Assembly (NCBI GenBank): GCA_016584495.1 | Contig: WAID01000006.1 | Location: 930,001 to 994,000 of the forward strand | Length of the DNA stretch: 64,000 nt | Direction: 5' to 3' | From: Celoporthe dispersa | Taxonomy: Eukaryota; Ascomycota; Sordariomycetes; Diaporthales; Cryphonectriaceae | In this document: piece by piece, positions 56,116 through 64,000 of the stretch | How the letters are laid out: every line of letters starts with the position of its first letter | How positions within the stretch are numbered: position 1 is the stretch's first letter | Made by a program: the position numbers and the translations under genes | Notes under the pieces: model-generated | Told to the model about the DNA's origin: nothing | What the model saw: the letters and a program-made list of their open reading frames with translations, nothing else | Databases searched by the model: none

Positions 56116-59100
56116 TTACCACGCCCTATGACTGAGTAGAGATACCCTCGATCTTCGAAAAATCCTCTCGACTTCGACAAGTTTCTCCTGCCATTGAAAC
56201 GCAACTGAAGCATATTGTTTGTCGCGCAAGGTTTCTACTTCAGATTTGTCAAGCCAATCAACAAACATCTGTGGCAAAACGACCTTTTCTCGAGTATTCC
56301 TGCACATGCCTAGTCCTCTTGCTGCCAAAATCTGCGCCGCCCATTGTGCGACGTCATCAGAGCCCACGTCTACCTCCTTCGTGATATGGTCAGCAGTGTT
56401 CTCGTCCCATTCGCACAGGCGACATGTCAGTGTCAGGCAGTGACCGGCTTTTGCTGCGTGCTCGTGAAGCTGACAGATGCATTTCATACACCAATGAGAC
56501 GATATGTCGATGCGAATATAGTGGAGCCAAAAAACTTCAGCTATCATTCTTGACAAAGCAACTACCCATACAGGTGTTAGTATTGAGTCCCGATGTGGGG
56601 TAAGTTGCCCGAACTTAGTATTAACTAGAGCGTCTAAGTCGATGCCCTGTTCGATGATCTTGGATGCAAGTTCCCAGTTTCTGCCTTCAAGAGTCGACAA
56701 TAGCAGGCTTAATTCGCACGAATGAGTATTAGAAGGTGTACGGGCGGCTATTTCGGAAAGCACGAAGTCTTCCAGTCCGTGATAGGCCGCAAAGTGGAGG
56801 AATGATGCTGATGTTTTAGGATGTACCAAATTGAGTGAATACGGTTGAAGGAGGTGACGTAGTGGTCCTTCAAGTCTGCGGATGGTCCTCAAAGTAAATG
56901 TCTTGAAGATATTTGTATCCGGACGACCATCATACACCGAAGTTGAAAACCCGTATATGAGATCTGCAAGATATAGCCTTCCGTACACATCCGAGGTATC
57001 GAAACCTGGCCAAGATTCTTGCAGAGCCGAGTATCGTTCCTTGTTGTTGACGAGGTAATCTCGGGCCGATCTGTGACAGAATTGTACCTTTTTTCCATGC
57101 TACCAAAAGGAAGATGATTTGTATAGTCTCTTGTATGCAGGACCGCTTCGAGAAACCCTCGGGTCAGGCCATTCATCCGCTGTAAACCACGCTCTCTCTG
57201 TCTTGCGATCTCTTCTGTTGAGTATGGTTGACGTTCCACTTGTGGAGGGAAACCTGGGTCAAGCAGGCCAGGATCACTATCATCACCAAGCCAAGAGAAT
57301 GCTATGATATTGAGATACATAGTTGGGGGCACATTTGCCGCCAACAGAAGCATTTGATTCGATCTCTTTTTGTCACTGGGGCGCTTCTCGATGGGCTCTC
57401 GCAGTCTGTCATACAAGTCGTTCAACTCGAATGGAAACTCGTTGACCTTCGCTACGAGCTCGCCGACAAGGAAACCATTCCGAATTCCCAGGAGTATTGC
57501 GTCAAGAACGAGGTGCGCCCATAGGAACACACCTTGAGACTTTGTAATGATCCTGCTGATGACATTGTTTCGCAGTTCGTACTTCTCGTCCGGCTTCAGC
57601 TGAGAAGTCTCTGTGTCAGACTCGATTCGGCTGGAGCAGAAGGTTTGAATGTCAAGGTAGTTGAGTTGATGCAGATGGAGGGGTTCGTTGGAGGTGAATG
57701 TCCGATGAAATTCCCGCCATGGTCGTGAGCTGACAATAAGCTTGACATCCCCTTGAGCTGTCCAGGCGTTCAGCTTGGTTGCCAGATTTTCGAGTTGCAG
57801 CTCGTTTCCTTCAAACTCATCCAGCCCGTCAATGAGGAAACAGAGCCTGTAATCTTCGAATTGCCCCCGGTTCAAAAGAGAATCAACGGCGTCCCGGACC
57901 TGCTGATCACCGAAGCCCTCAAGCTTTTCCACGGATTGGTCGCTCTGGATTGTTGAAGATCTCATCCGCTCAAGTTGTGATGGGAAAACATCCCCAATGA
58001 GGTCCGGACACTGAGTCAAAGCCTGAAAGAGCAACGACCTGTAGAAGCCAGGAAGGGTCCGCTGTGACGGACTACCAGCTACCCAGAAGTAGAACTGGCC
58101 GAAGATGAGTGTCTTGTCGCCGGCCCAGTCCTCGAGTTCCTTCTTGGTCCTTTCGTGTCCGCCAATGTATTTCATGAGCGTGGACTTGCCCGATCCAGCG
58201 TTGCCCGAGATGTGTAAGACGCCGCTACCGGTTCTCAGCCAGGCGATCAATCTTTGGCAAGTGTCCTTCCGCTCACGTTCCATTTGAGGGAAATCTAGTT
58301 CCCACGCCTCGAGAAACATAGGGCCATCTGAGTCCTTGTCGTTCGAGGGCCCCTCATCGAAAATCCAGTTGCAGGTGGCAGCATCAGCATTGATAATCTG
58401 CTCTCGTCGGGAGTCCATATCATCGAATATGAGCTGGCGCAGGATCCTATGTTGAATCGGGATAGTCACTCTTAAAGACAGTAAACGTTGCAGCTGTGTT
58501 GTTATGCTTGATAGCAGTGATTGCCCGGCTGAGGTCTTTTGGTCTTGGAATGCTGCCTCTAGACTGCTCTTGATTGCGCTCTGTAGCTCGTCCTGAGCCT
58601 CGGTGATTTGCCGCGACAAGTCGACATTCAGCTTTCTCGTATCCTCTTGTAGCTTCTTGACCTCGCCTAGGTCTTCCCTGTGGCCAGCGTGTAAGTCCAA
58701 GTTCATGAAGTATTACCAAGTATAAGAGTGTTTTCTCACTTAAGCAGCAGCGCAAGGTTCCACAGAATCTCCTTCCTAGTTTCCTGAAGTCGTATCTTGA
58801 GTTTTTGTATTTCGCCATCCTTGAATTTACTTTTCACTTTGGATTTGATGCTTTTGAGGAACTTGTAGCGACCATCTGCTGCTCTCATCTTCTGCAAGAG
58901 TGCTAGCAAGATCTCTGAGTCCTCTTGACAGATTTTTGCAAGTTCCTTGATGTTTCTCTCAGCCTCGGTCCTGATGGGAACATCTTTCTTGAGTGACTCA
59001 GCCAAAGATTTGACGCGATTTGTCTCGAATTTCAGACCGGTGTTTTCTGTAGAGCTACCATCCTCTGAGCGGTATATCTCGAGAGTGCCAGTCACCAGAT

Positions 59101-59164
59101 CCCACGAGAAGTCAACGAATGTCAGGATAGACGAGACAAGCCCGATCGCGGACAGAGGATCCAT
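56116..59164 (-). CDS. NACHT-domain NLR/STAND protein (frame change)
   Basis: Two exons (59164-58740, 58677-56116; 62-nt intron). The N-terminus MDPLSAIGLVSSILTFVDFS is the signature of fungal HeLo-like/SesA-type effector regions, followed by a coiled-coil-like stretch. The NACHT core has Walker A GNAGSGKST near residue 260, Walker B LCFLIDGLDEFEG and the SSRPWREF sensor. A winged-helix-like region and a C-terminal region without clear repeats follow. The frame changes by one base in the A6 run at plus 57089-57094; with it the protein is about 995 residues. Such proteins act in heterokaryon incompatibility and immunity-like responses. It has no WD40, ankyrin or TPR repeats that I can see. Confidence 0.85.
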
Positions 59165-62100
59165 ATCGCCTCTCCGGGACGATAAAATCGTTAATAAGGC
59201 CGGGTAAATATCAGTTTAGATGTCGGCTTGAGAGTTGACAAAGCGGGGTCTGAGGTTGAGAACTGCACGTGATTCTGAGTCCATACGCTTACACTGCAGC
59301 TGAGTGGATTAGTCAAGTACCTGGGCATTGCTAGTGCAGGTTTGCTTATGTAGAGGCAGGTGAGTCGCTATGAGAGATTATTGGTTGCAAAGCAGACTCT
59401 ACGAGCAACTCAAATCTCTAAGAGAAGGAAGGGGATTTAGGCTGACAGGTACTCAGACACGTACTCAAGTAGTTGCGTGGCAGTTGTTCACTTTGCTAAA
59501 GATAATAGCTCATCAATCAATATGACCCCTTGTGACATTTGAGGAGGATTGAGATGCTTTACTCAGCGTATTGCGTCGGCAGAGGAGTGCGAGGTGTTGT
59601 GGTAATTAAATCTAGTTCAAGCGAGTCCAGTCTGAATTTACTCGGAAAAGAGGGAAGATGAATCAATTCAGTCGAACTATTCCTACAAGCTACTATTACG
59701 CCATAATTACCACCGAAAGTATTTGATCACCAATTCAAAGTGAAGACCGGAGAGGAAATTAGATCAGACTGTGCTCGTTAAGGATCTCCAGAAATATGTA
59801 CGAGAGTATTTCCCCATATTTGTCCCTCTTCTTTCCTAATCTTCGTTTTCACAAAGAGCCTTATTGATTTTAGGCCAGCCTATCTCCACAACTAGCAAGA
59901 TGCTCATCTGTCGAAATAAATTAAAGCCTATGATAAACATTATTACTACAACAGATCTTAAAATAGAAACTACTCCTAGCCACCAAAGATGGCAGTAACT
60001 ATTACTCTAGCATTACTCTAGAGTGCGTTACTATAAGATATCGCAGAAGTCCTATATTACACGCATCCTCGATATCCTGTCGCTTGAGCTAGCTCTTAGA
60101 GATGTCTCCCATGATTTGGAGCGCAGAGCCTTGGACAAGAACAAAGGAATCTGGTCAGACCTGACTTGACTATAATGCCTGGTAAGTATCCCCGCAATTA
60201 TTTTATTGTGATCCTGTATGCATCAACCCAGATCCATCACACCTCCCAGACTGCCTTTTAAAGGCTGAATGTTCGTGCCACCTTCTTGTCAAAGGGGACG
60301 CTCAATTTCTATTTGATCTTGACAACAGAGGCTATTTAGTAGATGGCATTGAGATTGAATATTCCCCGAGACGTAAAGGCTGCGAGTCATAGAATCCACA
60401 TGCCAATACGTAATACTTTGCGTTTTTGGAACAGGCTTGAAACTTTGACCAAGAGCAAAGTTGAGACATGGACGACTGCGGGCCTAAAGTTCAATATCTT
60501 GCGCACTTTTTGGTGAATACTCAAGGCTTAGTATACTTGACTGAAGCTCGTCGGGCTCTGATGGTGTGCTCTCCCAGCTTGGCATTCTCTTATGACGAGA
60601 TTACTTCTGGGCACCGGTCTTATTTCCATATCGACAGATTTATGCTCCTAAACAGCAGGATGAGACTTGCCAACTTTGTTGTGAACCGTTGTATCTTGAA
60701 GGCATCTAGAAGAGCCTCTAAATATTTTAGCAGAACATAGCCAGAATTAGGAAACCTGAATGATGAATCACATCGTTCCAGACGCTGCGTGGATTTCTCG
60801 CATTATGCTGGCCCCAATGCGTGCCTAGAAAGGTTAATGCAACTTTAAACGGCAGATCACACGCAGGAACCCCCCCCCCCGGGCGAGAGTCCCGGGTGTG
60901 GGGGTTGATCTTGTATTGAAACCGGAGACAGGAATAAACGGAAGTGAAGAAGTCAGCTAGGGAGCCGGTATTGCTTATGCATTTTTGTATTTACCGGGCG
61001 CTTCCTTTCGTCGGTCCAGCCCTGTGTGACTCCCATTCTTCGCCTACAGCTCATAGAATCCCTTTTTTGCTCTGAACCTATGACACCGCAATCTTAGGAT
61101 CTCGGGTCATCAGCTATATGTTTCGGTCGATCTTCTTAGCAATGTCTAATAGTCTGGGCTTTACAAGGACGGACACATTAGAGACAGCATTCTCCAGATC
61201 CTGCCATACACACCACACTAGATTCTGAGGGGTGTGTGGCGATTCTGAATTTGGAGCTACGGAACAGATTCGGTGAGAACAAGCAAACCTGCTCATAAGG
61301 ACGGCCATTCGGGTCAAATATTGGGAGAAAATGCTATTTCCCTCGGGCTCTCGCCATTGACCAAGCACGCCATGGCTGTGGTCACCCGAAACCTGCGTCG
61401 TTGGCTAGTGGCTTTTCTCACTCAGCCGCTCTTGCAAGTATTCACAGCAGGGAGTCTCCTGGAGCTAGGCATTGCCACACCTGTTCGGGTTGTTCTCGGC
61501 CTTAGCCTTCGTCAGGCGGCCACATGCCTCTCATCCAGATAGGCCCGACCGGTGAGGCACAATCTTGTCTACTATAGGTTTTTGGTACCTCTGAGTTTTG
61601 AGTTCGCTTCATGAAATCTGTCTGTCACACACCAAGAACAGTGTCAAATGAGATCTCATTGCTGCAACAATCACACATTACTATCGAGGCATGCGTAGAC
61701 TCGAGCAATCCCGGGATTGTCTGCAGTCCTAGAGTGTTATTCTACGTGGTTAAAGACACAGCCAAAGCAGAGTCTATGTTCTCCAGGCTGATTTCTCCGA
61801 GGCTACCAGGTCACAAAGCTCGGAACAAGCACGACTGACTGGCATCGGAGGGTTGCACTGCGTCTGGACCTGGTCGTCGAAGGATCATTGGGCTGGTTCT
61901 TCGGATCGGGCATGGTCAGTCACGCGAACCGCCACTGGGCGCACATTGCTTACTGCATTTGGGTAGGAAGCATGTTGGAGGCCTTGGTATAATAATTGAC
62001 CAGAACCATCTTGTCGTTGCGGCGACACTCCTGAGGCTGACGGCCACAAACAAGCTAGAGAATTCATGTGGTCGCGGATGAAGGAGCATTGTCAGGTCTC

Positions 62101-63482
62101 TGTTTCAGCCCAAGTCAGATCTGCAGAATGTCAGCAGAAAAAAATCGCTTTAATCATCATAGTAATAAATATGATGCTGGAGGCTAGAAGCACGGAAGCA
62201 TACGAAGTTCCGTACTTCACCCACATAGACAGTGAAGCAGGCACTCAGCAGCTGGACATCGAGTAGCAGACGGATAGAGACTTGCCTTGCAATGTCAGCA
62301 CCTCTACAGTACTACCAGTTGGCGGTATTCGCAGTCCACAGCAGCCCAAATTCTTCTTGTCCGCATACAGAAGCCACGGCTGCTCCCGACTTTTGCACCG
62401 ACGCATGACCGGCTGAACTTATTATGGTACCATCTGCTATGAATGTATTGTGACAGCAAGCCAGCAAAGATCCAGCTAAAGGATGACATGATCTGCAGTA
62501 GCGTAGAATCAGGTAGGAAGCGAGGTCATGCCGCCTTATCAAGTGTGCCCAAAGGTGTCGGATAGGACAAGACGGCCCTAAAAGATGCTGTGGTGCTTGT
62601 GTGAACGGACCTCAGCTTCACCGACTGGATATCGGGAAGGAGGAGCCGAATAAATAGAACGTTGTCCAGCTTCTCTTTTGTAGCATCAAGTCGATTTCCT
62701 ATCAAGGCGAGGCGGATGACTGCATGCTTGAGCAGTAGTCATCATCGATCGGTATGGCCATGCTGCTAGTCGAGAGTCCCTGATGGTCTTAGGATGCGCT
62801 TCTTTCTGTCAAGGGCCATTAAGGGCCCCCAAGCTCCAGCCATTGCTTCAAATTAACCCTGTCCATGGAATGAGGCGTCCTAAATAATTTACAAGTCAAT
62901 CAGCTGCTACTAGTACGCCCTTATGTTGATATACTATCAGGATCTACACAAGGCTTTCAAGCCTTTCGGGGGCTTCTAGCCTTTATTAACTCAGCCAAGA
63001 TACTAGCACCAATATCATTGGATGATATGAGAATCTCGGGGCCATCTCTGAACTCATTTATTACCTTAAGAGGTTTCGTAATCCTGCAATCTCAGTTTCA
63101 CTCGCTGCGAAAAGGGTCACCAGGTACTCGAGGTACTTTGTGGTTTTGACCCATCTGACTTTTCCTATGGTGTTTGTGTACACATCGTCGGCGATCGCTA
63201 TACTACGCTATCAATGATGCAGATGAAGCTAATTTCATCACATTCAAGTCGTTGCTTTTGCTACCAGCTGTCTAATATTGCCGGAGGATCATAAAAGCCT
63301 TGTACGACAAAAGGCTTGATATAAAGACTGAGTCGTCGCTTTTCTTCCAAAGGTCAGTCTGGATGCTAAATAAAACCGAGTATCACTTAAAAGGCATGCT
63401 CTCACCGTTTTAGCCTAGACTATTTATTCAACACATACTCTCAAAAAGACCAAATCTTATTTTTTTTTTAATTTTCTTTACG
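59165..63482. other. 4.3-kb gene-poor region
   Basis: No gene was recognised on either strand. Open frames of 60-90 codons at 60468-60740, 61273-61542 and 61368-61114 (minus) have no family I can name and show no clear splice pattern. AT-rich patches (59500-60200, 62880-63460) suggest relic or RIP-mutated sequence, but I cannot identify an element. A C10 run lies near 60871-60880. Confidence 0.5.
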
Positions 63483-63938
63483 ATGTCTGACCAATACTAT
63501 GTAGCTGGAATTCACGAACCAACTTTGCCCAACAATGTGGACTACGTCTGCGGATGTATCAACGGCCAACACCCTGTTCCTTGTGAATGCGGAGGAAGCT
63601 ACATGTACATAAAAAAATACGGCATGTGAGTAGTGAGGTCTGAGTGCCTTGTCTTCTTCAGCTTCTACATCTTGACGTTCTAGTCAGATTTTCAAACAAA
63701 AAAAAACATGCTGCTAATAGCTTGTAGGCCTCACCCTGACTGCCACGGTTCTGGAACGAAACTGATCGACTGCCCGAATAAGCCCAAGACTAATAAAATC
63801 CAAGCCTCTGGGCCCACATCCTCGGATCATAAACCGCCTCCTGGACACCAGCCGCCACCACCTAGTCAACAGAGGTCTGGCGGTCGCTCTTCCGGGAAGT
63901 CATCCAAGAGAGATCATGCTGCATCAGGGGCGGCGTAG
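63483..63938 (+). CDS. Small cysteine-rich protein of unknown function
   Basis: Two exons (63483-63625, 63728-63938; 102-nt intron GTGAGT...TGTAG) give 117 residues. The N-terminal 70 residues contain VCGCINGQH, PCECGGSY, DCHGSGTKL and a final CPNK. The spacing resembles a small zinc-binding ribbon, somewhat like the CxxCxGxG repeats of DnaJ proteins but not identical. The C-terminal 45 residues are Pro/Gly/Ser-rich and basic, probably disordered. No signal peptide or membrane segment is seen. The splice joins the codon of Met 48 and keeps both cysteine groups in one frame, the main reason to believe it. I do not recognise a named family. Confidence 0.65.
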
Positions 63939-64000
63939 TCCGCGATATCAAGGTGAGGATGAACATGGCTCCATATCACGCGTTTCATGCGGTCCTATGG
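63939..64000. other. Right window edge
   Basis: Only 62 bases remain after the last gene; nothing can be called. Confidence 0.5.

Noticed and set aside
1..64000. CRISPR arrays, tRNA or rRNA genes
   Set aside because: No array of spaced repeats, no tRNA-like cloverleaf and no rRNA sequence was noticed; CRISPR is not expected in a fungus. A tRNAscan run would be needed to be sure about tRNAs.

Overview
The window comes from the nuclear genome of a filamentous ascomycete (Pezizomycotina). The genes carry short GT-AG introns of about 50-100 nt, and many neighbouring genes share divergent promoters. Typical fungal families are present: a Pth11-like rhodopsin-domain protein, Zn2Cys6 regulators, a NACHT NLR, RAD52 and STS1/Cut8. 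I cannot fix the genus.

Region 1 (about 2.9-38.9 kb) is a secondary-metabolite cluster of the epidithiodiketopiperazine (ETP, gliotoxin-like) type. It holds the sulfur-chemistry set specific to that class: a gamma-glutamylcyclotransferase (GliK type), two thioredoxin-reductase-like oxidoreductases (GliT type), a PLP C-S-lyase/aminotransferase (GliI type) and a glutathione S-transferase (GliG type). With them are an NRPS, two cytochrome P450s, four SAM methyltransferases, a wax-synthase-type acyltransferase, two MFS transporters and two AsaB/CmcJ-like oxidoreductases. The likely flow is: NRPS makes a diketopiperazine, P450 oxidises it, GST adds glutathione, GliK-type and peptidase steps trim it, the GliI-type lyase frees thiols, the GliT-type enzyme closes the disulfide, then methylation, acylation and export follow. 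No GliJ-type dipeptidase is visible. The NRPS reads T-C-A-T-C, so it lacks the first adenylation domain and the last carrier domain of GliP. Copies of TCGGN3CCGA, the site I recall as reported for ETP regulators of the GliZ/SirZ kind, or one- to two-base variants of it, lie upstream of most cluster genes; two are exact. There is also a decayed second GliK-type copy beside the second AsaB-like gene.

Region 2 (about 39-49 kb) looks like a separate carbohydrate-use module: an MFS sugar transporter, a Zn2Cys6 regulator, a short-chain dehydrogenase, and a transketolase/dihydroxyacetone-synthase.

Region 3 (about 51-64 kb) holds conserved genes (STS1/Cut8 and RAD52), a NACHT-domain NLR, about 4 kb of gene-poor sequence, and a small two-exon cysteine-rich protein at the right edge.

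A warning for readers of the annotation: many genes show a one-base change of frame in a homopolymer, including the conserved STS1 gene. The pattern fits an unpolished assembly better than gene decay, so most cluster genes are probably functional apart from the features noted.
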